A stretch of DNA of 41,818 nt, from IMG/VR virus record IMGVR_UViG_3300037247_001038, positions 1-41,818 of that record; one strand, given 5' to 3'. How positions within the stretch are numbered: position 1 is the stretch's first letter; every line of letters starts with the position of its first letter. The notes beneath the pieces were generated by a model. The model was not told the DNA's origin. It did no database searches and saw only the letters and a list, made by a program, of their open reading frames with translations. Made by a program: the position numbers and the translations under genes. This document shows positions 16,378 through 24,232 of this stretch, piece by piece. Origin of the DNA: a virus.

Positions 16378-19300
16378 GTGCTCCCAAGCATGGACACCGA
16401 CCACCAGGCGTCGTAGCCCTGGACGACGACGTGATCGTAGGCGGCGATGAGGGGCGGGGCCGCTGGCGCCTGCTCAACTTCCGCCGTGGCCTAGTAGCGG
16501 CGGCGGATGGCGACCGCGTAGATATCGACGTGCAAAGCGGCTTCGTAAACGTCGATTACGTCGTCGACCCTAATGGACTGGGCACCCACCTCACCCTCTC
16601 AGGGGCGGACGGGGCTTTCCAAGCAGCACTTGCCGCCGGCGGGAACAAGGTCATCTGGATGTGCTACGACGCCAGCGAGACCTTCTCTGACGAAGAGGAA
16701 GTTGGCGGCATAGATGGCGTCATCACCATTTGGGGGCCGACGACGCGGCAAGAACTAAACGGTGGCGCTATCGCCGGGGCCGCCCGTGTTGTCCTTACCG
16801 CTGCCAACGACAAGAACCTCTTCAAACAGACCTCTGCGATGACGGGCACTTTCAAGGGCGTCATCTTCAAGGGTATCGGTTTCAGCGTTCAGTCCAGTTA
16901 CGCCATCTTGCTCGTCAACACCGTCAGCGAGATCCGCTACCTTGAATTCGCTGAATGCACCTTCAGCGGGGGATACCTCCTACAGAACCCGGACGCCATC
17001 GTGGGGCTCGGCAACGTGCGCATTTTCTTGCGCAACTGCGGTGGAACACTTAACGCTCTCTGGGCCAATAACCGAGCGGCTCTAAGCACTGGCCCTGACC
17101 AGTTCTTGTCCGATGGCTCAGTCATCACCCTGACCAACTGGTTCGACAACGCGGGGACGGGTACTTCTCCCAATTTGTGGGACACGAAGAATGACTGGTG
17201 GACAGTCTCGAACGGTATGGTCATCCGAGACGCGCCCTTCTTCATGGAGGGCACCCGCGTCTACTACAGCGGTAGCGGGGCCTTGTTCTCCACGCCCGCC
17301 AGTGGGGAGGGCTCAGCCTCCCAAAAGGACTACGCCTTCACGGACATCGTCGTCCAGTTCTCTCACGTGGATGGAGTCTTTGGGGACTTCCAGAGCGCCG
17401 CCGCCAACAACCTGGAAGGGCTCTTCATTGATGGGGTTTATGGATACCCCACAACGGGAGTTACGCCCACTGGCACCTTCTTGACCATTGACGACCCGGA
17501 CTTCCTTAGCGTCTATGTGGGAGATTTCTACGGCCGGGACTTCTCCCCGCAGTACAGCGGGCCTCCATCTACACCATCCGCCCCGCTAGCTCCCGAGGAT
17601 TTCCAGTGGACCGACGACATCGAACTGACCATTTCAGGTGGGGTCATCACCGTCACCCAGACGCACCACACCATCGACACCGAGGGCGATGCGGCGACGG
17701 ACGACCTCGACACCATCAACGGCCTGGTCGCCAACCAGCTCTACTTCTTCTACCCGGCGAACGACGCCCGGACGGTCGTGTTCAAACACAACACGGGCAA
17801 CATCCTCTGCATCGGTAACGACGATATCGTCCTGGATGATGCCCACGATTTTGTGTGGGGCTTCTCGCCGGACGGGTCCAACATCTACGTTAGCGGTGCC
17901 CACAGCTCGACGGAGATCATCGACGCCGACCGGGACACCCACTGGCGGGCGGAAACGGCCGCCGACGAGGACATCCTACGTGCGACGATCGCTGGCACAG
18001 AACACTTCCGGGTAGGTGGGACTTCTCAGCTCGACTTCTTCAACGGTTCCATCTTGGAGACGACACGAATCGTCGTCTCATCTAACGGGACAACGGTCAC
18101 GCTGGCTCTGGATCAGGCGGGAGGTGGGGACCTCACCCTCGTCTTCTCAGATGGGTTCTCTACGTTCGACACGACGCCTGCGGTCAGCGTCTCTCTGACT
18201 CCCGGCAGCGACACGTCTCCGCAGACCAACTACGTCTATATCCTCCAATCGAACAAAACCCTAACCGTCAGCACGTCGGGCTGGCCTAGCGAAGAGCACG
18301 CCCCGATTGCCATCGTGATCCTACAATCGGCCGCGACCACGCAGACCGAGAACGCGCTTGTCGTCCATTTGTGGCACGACCATGTTCAGGGCAGCGATGA
18401 GCAGGGGCACTACTCGCATCTCGGGCGGTGGATACGGCAGCATTCCGCCACCTACGAGAGCGGCGTCGCGCAGACCCTCACGATCACGACGAATGCCGGT
18501 GTCCCGGATAATGTGGACTTCGCTACGACGGCGGGCGAGGTCTATCAGATGCACCTCCATGCGGTGCCCGCGTTCGACACGGCGACGGGGACGAACGTCC
18601 ATGTCGTCAACGACAGCGTGTCCCCCTACACGCCGGTCACGGATCTCGCCGATCTCCTCACCGATTCGGCCGGCGGCTCCATGTCGGGGAAGTATTTCAA
18701 CCTCGTCATCTGGGCCAGCGTCAGCGAGGAGACGGATGAGACTCACCTATTCATCAACCTCCCGTCTGGCTCCTACAACAAAGAAGGCGATGCTACTGAC
18801 GATGTGTCTGGCTTCACCGACTTCACCATCCCGGACGACTTTAAGGGCACGGCCTTCCTGATCTCGCGGCTCACCCTGCGCCATCAGGCGGCTTCTGGAG
18901 GCACCTGGACATCTATCCAGGAGACGGACCTCCGGGGACTCATTCCAAACCTTGTCGCTGGTGGTGGCACGTCGGCCATCACAACGGAGTTCGCGGATAA
19001 CGCCTTCAGGATATTCGACGAGAGTGATGTCACCAAGCTCCTCGCATTCCAGCTCAGCGGGATCACGCCGGGTAACACGCGCACGCTGACTATCCCTGAC
19101 GGGGACGGGACACTGTTGTTGGCCGAAGGATTGTCCGGCGGTCAGACGCTCATCGGCGATACGGCCAGCGGAGGAGACCTCACTCTTCAGTCCACGGCTC
19201 ATGCCACTCGCGGGAGCATCTTCCTTGGCTCTGCTTCAGAGTTCGAGCTGGACGAGACAACAGGTCAATTGAAGCTACCGACTCAGGGGAGTGGTGGGGG

Positions 19301-20162
19301 GCTGCTTGTAGGTGGAGATGTCAACCTCTACCGTGGCGCTGCTAACCAATGGAAAAGTGACGACAATATCGAGTTCGCTGGGTATATCAAGACGACGGAT
19401 GTTCTTTGGGCTTCTGGAGGGACGGCTGGAACAAGGAACGTGGCCCTGTATGAGAACTTCGATGACACACTCGGAGTAAGCGGCGTGGCTTTCCAGGTGA
19501 AGTTGTCAGGCTCACAATGGGGAGCCGTCTTATGGAACAAGAATGGTGCCTGGAACTCTGGCTCTGCAGCTGCTCTCAAGGATACTTACACCTCGTTCTC
19601 CAATTTGGTAGACGGTGCTGCTGTTGAGCAAATGCGGCTTACGGCTGCAGGTGAACTGAGCGTGGATGCCATCGTTGAACTCACCGGCGCTGCCGGCGTC
19701 ACCATAGAGTCGGTGCTGCTCAAGGACAACGGCATCACGGCAACGGGTGTGATGGATTTTGGCGGTGCGACATCCCTAGAAATCCCGAATAGCGCCACGC
19801 CGACGGTAAACGCTGACGGCGAGATCGCGCTGGACACGACAATCACAGACTTCAGCCACGGTCTCATCAGATACTATGGCGGCGAGGAGTTGGTCATCAT
19901 TGCCGTACCAGCGGCGCAGATCGACACCGCTCCCACTGATGGGCACGTTCTTGCTTACAACGCCACCAACGACGAGTTCGAGTTTGTGGCTCAGGCGGGT
20001 GGTGGCGGTGGGCACACTATTCGAGAGAATGGAGTCGACCTAACGGCGCGCACCGGGCTGAACTTCAACAGCGGCCTCATTGCAGCGGATGATGCGGGCG
20101 GCGACGAGAGCGAAGTGGACCTGGACTATGCCGCTGTCTGGGCCATGCAGATAGGAGTGTAG
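16374..20162 (+). CDS. Tail fibre/spike with beta-helix, 1262 aa
   Basis: The GTG start overlaps the hub stop. Residues 1-60 are a likely virion-attachment segment. Residues 65-390 show the short-strand, Asn/Gly-turn pattern of a right-handed beta-helix (FKGVIFKGIGFSVQSSYAIL, EIRYLEFAECTFSGGYL, VRIFLRNCGGTL), as in pectate-lyase-like depolymerase spikes. Residues 410-480 (ELTISGGVITVTQ, YFFYPANDARTVVFKHNTG), 550-640, 840-870 (FRIFDESDVTKLLAFQLSG) and 1130-1262 (HTIRENGVDLTARTGLNF) are modular fibre domains. No self-cleaving chaperone domain is seen. It is the probable receptor-binding or capsule-degrading protein. Confidence 0.75.
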   Translation: MSAPKHGHRPPGVVALDDDVIVGGDEGRGRWRLLNFRRGLVAAADGDRVDIDVQSGFVNVDYVVDPNGLGTHLTLSGADGAFQAALAAGGNKVIWMCYDASETFSDEEEVGGIDGVITIWGPTTRQELNGGAIAGAARVVLTAANDKNLFKQTSAMTGTFKGVIFKGIGFSVQSSYAILLVNTVSEIRYLEFAECTFSGGYLLQNPDAIVGLGNVRIFLRNCGGTLNALWANNRAALSTGPDQFLSDGSVITLTNWFDNAGTGTSPNLWDTKNDWWTVSNGMVIRDAPFFMEGTRVYYSGSGALFSTPASGEGSASQKDYAFTDIVVQFSHVDGVFGDFQSAAANNLEGLFIDGVYGYPTTGVTPTGTFLTIDDPDFLSVYVGDFYGRDFSPQYSGPPSTPSAPLAPEDFQWTDDIELTISGGVITVTQTHHTIDTEGDAATDDLDTINGLVANQLYFFYPANDARTVVFKHNTGNILCIGNDDIVLDDAHDFVWGFSPDGSNIYVSGAHSSTEIIDADRDTHWRAETAADEDILRATIAGTEHFRVGGTSQLDFFNGSILETTRIVVSSNGTTVTLALDQAGGGDLTLVFSDGFSTFDTTPAVSVSLTPGSDTSPQTNYVYILQSNKTLTVSTSGWPSEEHAPIAIVILQSAATTQTENALVVHLWHDHVQGSDEQGHYSHLGRWIRQHSATYESGVAQTLTITTNAGVPDNVDFATTAGEVYQMHLHAVPAFDTATGTNVHVVNDSVSPYTPVTDLADLLTDSAGGSMSGKYFNLVIWASVSEETDETHLFINLPSGSYNKEGDATDDVSGFTDFTIPDDFKGTAFLISRLTLRHQAASGGTWTSIQETDLRGLIPNLVAGGGTSAITTEFADNAFRIFDESDVTKLLAFQLSGITPGNTRTLTIPDGDGTLLLAEGLSGGQTLIGDTASGGDLTLQSTAHATRGSIFLGSASEFELDETTGQLKLPTQGSGGGLLVGGDVNLYRGAANQWKSDDNIEFAGYIKTTDVLWASGGTAGTRNVALYENFDDTLGVSGVAFQVKLSGSQWGAVLWNKNGAWNSGSAAALKDTYTSFSNLVDGAAVEQMRLTAAGELSVDAIVELTGAAGVTIESVLLKDNGITATGVMDFGGATSLEIPNSATPTVNADGEIALDTTITDFSHGLIRYYGGEELVIIAVPAAQIDTAPTDGHVLAYNATNDEFEFVAQAGGGGGHTIRENGVDLTARTGLNFNSGLIAADDAGGDESEVDLDYAAVWAMQIGV

Positions 20163-20166
20163 AGAG

Positions 20167-20529
20167 ATGGCAAGCCCTCGTTCGTTCGACCCCAAGGTAC
20201 TCGTTGACGGAACGCTGCTTCCTGCCGCCGCAGCGGTAGCTTACACCTCTCCCGTGTTCGTTGCTACTGAGCGGGGCACGCGTATCCAGGATGTGACCCT
20301 CACGAACCAAACGGTCGCCTCTGTGCTCGTCCAGGTCTGGGTTGTAGAAGTGGGTGGGGCCAGAGGTAATGCCAACCGTGTGATCAATGATGTTAGCATC
20401 CCTTCGGGTGGATTTCCCTACACCTTCTTGGAAGGCTACATCCTCGATCCAGGTGACACCATCGAATGGCTCGGGGGCGCAGCCGCTTCCGTCGCGGGAC
20501 GCATTGCGGGTTGGGAGATGACGGACTAA
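20167..20529 (+). CDS. Small tail-appendage beta protein, 120 aa
   Basis: A beta-rich 120-aa protein (VFVATERGTRIQDVTLTNQT, VLVQVWVVEVGG, YILDPGDTIEWLGGAAASVA) with the T-N-x-T and GDTIEWLGG features of small phage appendage jelly rolls. It lies 4 bases after the fibre gene with a GAGAG site and directly abuts the next gene. It is likely an accessory baseplate or fibre-tip protein. The family is not firmly recognised. Confidence 0.55.
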   Translation: MASPRSFDPKVLVDGTLLPAAAAVAYTSPVFVATERGTRIQDVTLTNQTVASVLVQVWVVEVGGARGNANRVINDVSIPSGGFPYTFLEGYILDPGDTIEWLGGAAASVAGRIAGWEMTD

Positions 20530-21480
20530 ATGCCCAGGCCATCGTACCCCTCTGCCGCGCCGTCTCCCGTTCAGTTCGCAAAACGGGACGGTGTGGAACA
20601 TTGGGAGCCCTACCATCACGCGGGGCCGGCTAGCCCGTGGTTGATTTATCCTCAACCGCCTCCCATCCTAGCCGCTTGGGTGCCGAGTCCGTATGCCGTC
20701 ATCATTGACCCCCTGGCGAACGATTTTGTCATGACCCACTGTAACATCCAGGTACTGTCCGTTCCCAGCGTCACGGGGATCAATCCGGGGGTGTTGCATC
20801 TACAGGTGGTCGAAGCTAATGCGGGCGGCGGTGGTGAAATTCCTATTCTTGAGACCGCAATTTCGTCGGTCAGTCTCGTCTCTTCTGTCGCGACTGTTAA
20901 TCTGCTCGGTAGTTCTTTCATGCTGCCATGTGCTCCACGACTGATACGAGCGGGACGCCGACTGGCCTTTCGGATTGCTCTTAGCGTACCCAACAACGTG
21001 GCTACACCGGCGCTTGCCCTCTACGCTGTCGGCTACGCAGGACATGTTCCGATGGGCTATCCGCTCTACGATTATGGACGGCGGATGCAAGCTCCGCAGT
21101 ACCCCAATAACTTCATGCGAGTCGCGCCGCTCTTTGGTACATTTAATGTCAATCTTGGGGGAGCTTGGGTTCCTTTCGCCCCATGGACTACTGTGATTGA
21201 TCCAGCCCCTACCGACCTGCTCGTCTATGGAGTTACAGATTATGGCCCATCATCAATCAATCGTGGAAGGGAGTATCTATTCGCAACAGGAGCGGCGGGT
21301 GTTGAGGTGGTACGCGCCGTCGTTCCGATGCCTGGCTATATAGTCCTCCAATTCAGCGCAGGCTGGTTGTGGAGGCCGCTACTCATTAAGCGAGGTGAAA
21401 GATTTGCCATCACCGGCGCGAAGGCCATAGCAGGGAACGATAGCATTCACCGGCAGACTGTTCACTACCAGGAAATATGA
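20530..21480 (+). CDS. Tail-associated beta protein, possible receptor-binding, 316 aa
   Basis: The gene starts immediately after the preceding stop. Two beta-rich halves are visible (about 55-180: NIQVLSVPSVTGINPG, GRRLAFRIALSVPNN; about 195-316: VVRAVVPMPGYIVLQFSAGW, LLIKRGERFAITGAKA) joined by a Tyr/Pro/Met-rich linker (MGYPLYDYGRRMQAPQYPNN). By eye, codon use is more A/T-rich than the neighbours, which hints at recent acquisition, as often seen for host-range genes. The function is inferred from position after the fibre. Confidence 0.5.
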   Translation: MPRPSYPSAAPSPVQFAKRDGVEHWEPYHHAGPASPWLIYPQPPPILAAWVPSPYAVIIDPLANDFVMTHCNIQVLSVPSVTGINPGVLHLQVVEANAGGGGEIPILETAISSVSLVSSVATVNLLGSSFMLPCAPRLIRAGRRLAFRIALSVPNNVATPALALYAVGYAGHVPMGYPLYDYGRRMQAPQYPNNFMRVAPLFGTFNVNLGGAWVPFAPWTTVIDPAPTDLLVYGVTDYGPSSINRGREYLFATGAAGVEVVRAVVPMPGYIVLQFSAGWLWRPLLIKRGERFAITGAKAIAGNDSIHRQTVHYQEI

Positions 21481-21755
21481 TGGCTACTATTGCGCTGACC
21501 GACGAGAAACGCGCCGTGATGGCCCATGCTATAGTTGGTCTCAGTATGCGCGATCCCGCTGTCTTGGAAGCACTGCAAAGCGATCTGAATCTGTCCACCA
21601 ACGAGCTAGAATTGTCTCAGGAGGATACGCGGATTCTGCTCCGCGCCGTGCGGGAATATGAATCCTCAGCAGTTGCTCTGGTGCAAGAGGCAGAACGCCA
21701 AGTTGTGGCAAGGCAGCAACTAGAGAAGGAGTTGTCTGATCAGCTTATCAGTTAA
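21477..21755 (+). CDS. Small helical protein, 92 aa
   Basis: An ATGA overlap with the gene upstream sets the start. The protein is helical and acidic, with a C-terminal coiled-coil-like helix (ILLRAVREYESSAVALVQEA then ERQVVARQQLEKEL). No family is recognised. It lies between tail-appendage and lysis genes and may be a fibre-assembly helper. Confidence 0.5.
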   Translation: MMATIALTDEKRAVMAHAIVGLSMRDPAVLEALQSDLNLSTNELELSQEDTRILLRAVREYESSAVALVQEAERQVVARQQLEKELSDQLIS

Positions 21756-21771
21756 GTAGAAAGGAGACGAC

Positions 21772-22182
21772 ATGAGCAAGCGTATCGCCAACACCGAGCT
21801 GGTTCAATCCCTTGTGGGACAGGAACCCTGGAAGCTGAACGGGCGGGAGATCCGTCCGGGGGAACTCCTGCTGTCAATCATCATGGGCATTCATCAGGTA
21901 ATGAACGCCCAGCGGGCTGAGGTGATGACGTTGGTAGACGCTCATCACAGTTCACGAGTGATCGAGCGGCTCCTCGACCCCGTCATCGAGCTGGAAGATG
22001 CCGACTACGAATGGCTCAAGACTGTAGCCCTGCCTTATGCGCCTAGAATGTTGGGTCCCAACGCCCAACTCGCCGTCCGCATCGTAGAGGGGGCGACCGA
22101 CCTGGTGCCGAAGCCCAGCCCCGATGGTTCTATCGAGCAGCCGGAGGAGGCCGTGCGTCAGGAGTCGGCTAACAAAGGATGA
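21772..22182 (+). CDS. Hypothetical protein near the lysis module, 136 aa
   Basis: It starts MSKRIANTELVQ after an AAAGGAG site. Residues 25-75 are helical (LLLSIIMGIHQVMNAQRAEV), followed by an acidic helix (LDPVIELEDADYEWLKTVAL) and a disordered tail. No transmembrane segment is convincing. Its stop overlaps the next ATG (ATGA), placing it in the lysis operon. The function is unknown. Confidence 0.5.
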   Translation: MSKRIANTELVQSLVGQEPWKLNGREIRPGELLLSIIMGIHQVMNAQRAEVMTLVDAHHSSRVIERLLDPVIELEDADYEWLKTVALPYAPRMLGPNAQLAVRIVEGATDLVPKPSPDGSIEQPEEAVRQESANKG

Positions 22183-22277
22183 CCTGGCGCGACCTCTGGA
22201 TCGCCCTGCCCCTGGCCGCCCTCGTGGCGCTCACCGTGACGCTGCTGGTAGCACTGTTGCAGGGATGCAGATTGTAA
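22179..22277 (+). CDS. Single-helix membrane mini-protein, 32 aa
   Basis: The start overlaps the previous stop. The sequence is MTWRDLW followed by one hydrophobic helix (IALPLAALVALTVTLLVALL) and the end QGCRL. LLQGC is close to a lipobox, so a tiny lipoprotein is possible, but there is hardly any mature chain. A lysis-accessory role such as pinholin partner is inferred from its place before the holin candidate. Confidence 0.5.
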   Translation: MTWRDLWIALPLAALVALTVTLLVALLQGCRL

Positions 22278-22287
22278 GGAGGTAGGG

Positions 22288-22533
22288 ATGAAGGACTGGA
22301 TTTATCACGGACTCGCCGGCAACGAGGCCCCAGAGGAACAGGTCGGCTTCAGCCGAGGAGCCGTCGCCGGTATCCTGCTGGGAGCGATCAACGCCGCGCT
22401 GTACTTCCTGCCGGTAGACGTGGACGGCAAGCTGATACTGGCGTCGTTCCTCAACCCTGCCGCCGTCTTTCTCAGCTACCTGGCCTACGCTGTGCTGGAC
22501 AAGTGGCTGAAGGCGAAGGGGCTCAAGCCATGA
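22288..22533 (+). CDS. Holin candidate with two transmembrane helices, 81 aa
   Basis: After a 22-residue polar start, two hydrophobic helices (about 25-44, AVAGILLGAINAALYFLPV; about 50-70, LILASFLNPAAVFLSYLAYA) are joined by a short acidic loop, with a basic C-terminal tail (DKWLKAKGLKP). This is the layout of small phage holins, which open the membrane so that endolysin reaches the wall. The ATG at 22288 has a GGAGGT site. It lies upstream of the endolysin with one tiny gene between. Confidence 0.7.
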   Translation: MKDWIYHGLAGNEAPEEQVGFSRGAVAGILLGAINAALYFLPVDVDGKLILASFLNPAAVFLSYLAYAVLDKWLKAKGLKP

Positions 22534-22604
22534 TCCTCTGGGCCTTCCTAGTCCTCTGGGGCCTGATGGCCGTGCAGCACTTCTTGGAGGTGATGCAGCC
22601 GTGA
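22530..22604 (+). CDS. Transmembrane mini-protein, 24 aa
   Basis: The ATG at 22530 overlaps the holin stop (ATGA), and the stop overlaps the endolysin GTG (GTGA). The whole chain is one hydrophobic helix (MILWAFLVLWGLMAVQHF) with a short polar end. Coupling on both sides argues that it is translated. It could regulate the holin or only link translation of holin and endolysin. Confidence 0.5.
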   Translation: MILWAFLVLWGLMAVQHFLEVMQP

Positions 22605-23404
22605 GCACCATCTACCTCGACCGCCGAGCCTGGGGCGCCCGCACAGACATCCCGCGCCTGGGCGGTCCCGAAGATCCCCGTGGCAACTGGGGCCTGGTCC
22701 CTCGCAGCAGACGCACACACATCATCAATCATCACACCGTCGTCATCGACCACGACGCCACGCCGAACCTCTGGGAGACGCTGGACGAGGTGAAGGCGAA
22801 GATGCGCCAGCTCCAGACCATCCGGCCTAACCTGGGGATGGATGTGCCTTACAACTTCGTCTGGTTTCTCATGACCAACCTCGACCTCATCATCTGCGAG
22901 GGGCGCGGCCATGACCGCTGGGGTGCACACACGGCCGGCCTCGATGACAACGGGGACTATAACAACGGGGCTGGCATCGGCATCGCTGGTGAGGGAAACT
23001 TCGAGACCTACGCCCGCGACATTGGGCCGTGGATACCGGTGCTGAGTGCGTTCTACGGCGAGCTTCGGGAGACCATGCTGAACCTGGGTAGTCTGCACCC
23101 CATAGGAGCCGATACCTACGGGCACCAGAACTTCGCCAACACCGCCTGCCCGGGCTGGCACATCTACACCCGGCTGCCTGAGATCAAGATTCCGCTACCA
23201 CAAGAGGAGGACACTGAGATGCAGCCCTACCTAGCATGGGACCTAGACCGCAAGCGCGTCTACTACGTCGGGCCGTGGGGTGCGTCGTGGCTCACGGACG
23301 CCAGGGATGTCGAGACGCTGAAGGAACGCCACGGGGAGATACAGGTAGCGCTTCACGAGTCCACGATCAACTCAATCAAGAGCGGCCAGCGGGCGCCCGC
23401 CTAG
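22601..23404 (+). CDS. Endolysin: N-acetylmuramoyl-L-alanine amidase (amidase_2/PGRP), 267 aa
   Basis: It carries the zinc amidase_2 signature: RRAWGAR (8-14), HIINHHTVV (40-48, zinc-binding His), YNFV (84-87), EGR and WGAHTAG (100-113), NNGAGIGIAGEGN (121-133) and the final zinc site GHQNFANTACPG (174-185, His and Cys). It cleaves the amide bond between muramic acid and the peptide stem. Residues about 205-267 (PYLAWDLDRKRVYYVGPWGA) form a small C-terminal domain, perhaps wall-binding. No signal peptide is present, so it depends on the holin. The start is GTG, coupled to the mini-protein upstream. Confidence 0.93.
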   Translation: MSTIYLDRRAWGARTDIPRLGGPEDPRGNWGLVPRSRRTHIINHHTVVIDHDATPNLWETLDEVKAKMRQLQTIRPNLGMDVPYNFVWFLMTNLDLIICEGRGHDRWGAHTAGLDDNGDYNNGAGIGIAGEGNFETYARDIGPWIPVLSAFYGELRETMLNLGSLHPIGADTYGHQNFANTACPGWHIYTRLPEIKIPLPQEEDTEMQPYLAWDLDRKRVYYVGPWGASWLTDARDVETLKERHGEIQVALHESTINSIKSGQRAPA

Positions 23405-23420
23405 CCCGCCGAGGTGGGGC

Positions 23421-23495
23421 GTGGTATGCTGAGGCCAACCACCCTTGCCGCTTCTGGTAGCAAGGAGCCGGGGGCCCCGCCCAGCGGGGCTTCCG
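23421..23495 (+). ncRNA. Candidate small RNA unit 1 (or terminator module)
   Basis: An extended -10 element TGGTATGCT (23422-23430) would start a transcript near 23437. The transcript would contain stem CCTTGC (23443-23448)/GCAAGG (23460-23465) and end at the hairpin GCCCCGC (23474-23480)/GCGGGGC (23484-23490) with a three-base loop and a short TTCC. No -35 is visible. It could equally be a terminator for the lysis operon. Confidence 0.35.
23474..23494 (+). terminator. GC-rich terminator hairpin after the endolysin, copy 1
   Basis: Seven-base-pair stem GCCCCGC/GCGGGGC with loop CCA, then TTCC. The U-tract is weak. It lies 70 bases after the endolysin stop. Confidence 0.5.
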
Positions 23496-23500
23496 CATCT

Positions 23501-23590
23501 GTGGTATGCTCATTGTGCCGCCACGGGAGTGGGGTTGACACCCAACCTCGTGCTAACGGGAGTCCCGCTCAGCGGGGCTTCTGTTCTTCC
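23501..23590 (+). ncRNA. Candidate small RNA unit 2 (or second terminator module)
   Basis: A second GTGGTATGCT (23501-23510) is followed by different internal sequence with two small stems (CCAC/GTGG at 23521-23532; GGTTG/CAACC around 23533-23547). It ends in a hairpin nearly identical to unit 1. The conserved ends with divergent interior suggest two tandem short transcription units of about 60-75 bases. Confidence 0.35.
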
Positions 23591-23600
23591 TTGATACTTT
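23562..23600 (+). terminator. Terminator hairpin, copy 2, with T-rich tract
   Basis: GTCCCGC (23562-23568) pairs with GCGGGGC (23572-23578), seven pairs including one G-U, with loop TCA. It is followed by a T-rich stretch (TTCTGTTCTTCC). This is a better intrinsic terminator than copy 1 and insulates the lysis genes from the early region. Confidence 0.6.
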
Positions 23601-23705
23601 CGCGGCCCAGAGTTGCAATTCTCGGCCCGGTTGCAACTGGAGTATCACAGCCTGGGGCGGCTAGCTTTCTCGAAACAGCAACTACGGCTTCTAAGCGGTA
23701 GGGGG

Positions 23706-23735
23706 TTGACAAAGGGTTACCCAATAGGTTACCCT
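23706..23735 (+). promoter_or_regulatory. Early promoter (TTGACA-N18-TACCCT) with tandem operator
   Basis: -35 TTGACA (23706-23711) and TACCCT (23730-23735) are 18 bases apart. Two direct copies of GGTTACCC (23715-23722 and 23727-23734), 12 bases apart, fill the spacer and the -10. A start 7 bases after the -10 falls on the ATG at 23742, so the mRNA would have no leader. Tandem sites under the promoter of a ribbon-helix-helix gene point to self-repression. Confidence 0.55.
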
Positions 23736-23741
23736 CCCTGT

Positions 23742-23927
23742 ATGGATTACAAAACCGTGATCAAGATTGGCGAAGATGTAGACCATGAACTCCGTCGGCT
23801 CAAGAAGGAGTGGCAGCTTCAGAGTCACAACAAGGTGCTGCGGCGGCTGCTTGGCCTGACGATTCCCCATTCCAAGGATGGCGAGACTGGGGGCAGGGAT
23901 GCCCCCACCGCCAGAGGTGCGGCGTGA
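23742..23927 (+). CDS. Ribbon-helix-helix (Arc/CopG-like) transcription regulator, 61 aa
   Basis: The N-terminal 40 residues fit an RHH fold: strand YKTVIKI (3-9) that would contact the DNA groove, helix A EDVDHELRRLKKEW (11-24), a turn with SHN (28-30), and helix B KVLRRLLGL (31-39). The C-terminus is a short polar tail. No Shine-Dalgarno precedes the ATG; the bases upstream are CCCTCCCTGT, and the predicted transcript starts at the ATG itself. It is the first gene of the early region, so it may control the whole early operon as well as itself. The fold call is from the pattern of residues, not from alignment. Confidence 0.7.
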   Translation: MDYKTVIKIGEDVDHELRRLKKEWQLQSHNKVLRRLLGLTIPHSKDGETGGRDAPTARGAA

Positions 23928-24232
23928 GCGCCCCCACCTCCACCACCGCTGCTGAGGCACTGCTGGCGGCGTTGCGGGGCCGGTGCGGCCACGGCTCGTC
24001 GTACACCTGCGAAGTCTGTGAGGCCCGCATAACCGCAGAGGTGCGGCTAGAAGGGAAGTTGACCGAGCGCATCCTGGCCTACGCCATCGCTGCGACGAAG
24101 GCGCTGCTGGCGGCGGAGGGCTTGGAGCATTGGACACCTGAGCACTCTTCGCAGTGGTGGGTGGAGGCAGCCGCGCCCGCCCTCGCCCTCTGGGCCGCGC
24201 TGCGCTGGGGCAAGGAGGATGGCCATGACTGA
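23924..24232 (+). CDS. Hypothetical protein with Cys/His knuckle, 102 aa
   Basis: The GTG at 23924 overlaps the regulator stop (GTGA), with AGAGG upstream. Residues 18-35 hold RCGHGSSYTCEVCEA, a C-x-H...CxxC zinc-knuckle pattern. The rest is Ala-rich helix with a Trp-rich segment (EHWTPEHSSQWWVEAAAP) like that of small accessory phage proteins. The function is unknown. Confidence 0.55.
   Translation: MSAPTSTTAAEALLAALRGRCGHGSSYTCEVCEARITAEVRLEGKLTERILAYAIAATKALLAAEGLEHWTPEHSSQWWVEAAAPALALWAALRWGKEDGHD

Larger units (their letters stand above)
23405..23741. other. Intergenic region: tandem promoter/hairpin units and early control region
   Basis: This is a gene-free stretch of 337 bases. It contains two similar units, each beginning GTGGTATGCT (23421 and 23501) and ending in a GC hairpin followed by TTC (23474-23490; 23562-23578). 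A less structured spacer follows, then the promoter and tandem operator of the ribbon-helix-helix gene. I see no convincing protein-coding frame before 23742. Confidence 0.7.

Noticed and set aside
23535-23540. Second TTGACA in the post-lysis intergenic region
   Set aside because: No TAnnnT element at 16-19 bases, and it forms part of a small stem in the second repeat unit.
23742-23927. RHH gene as evidence for lysogeny
   Set aside because: No integrase, excisionase, attachment site or partition gene was found, so only regulation of early genes is claimed.
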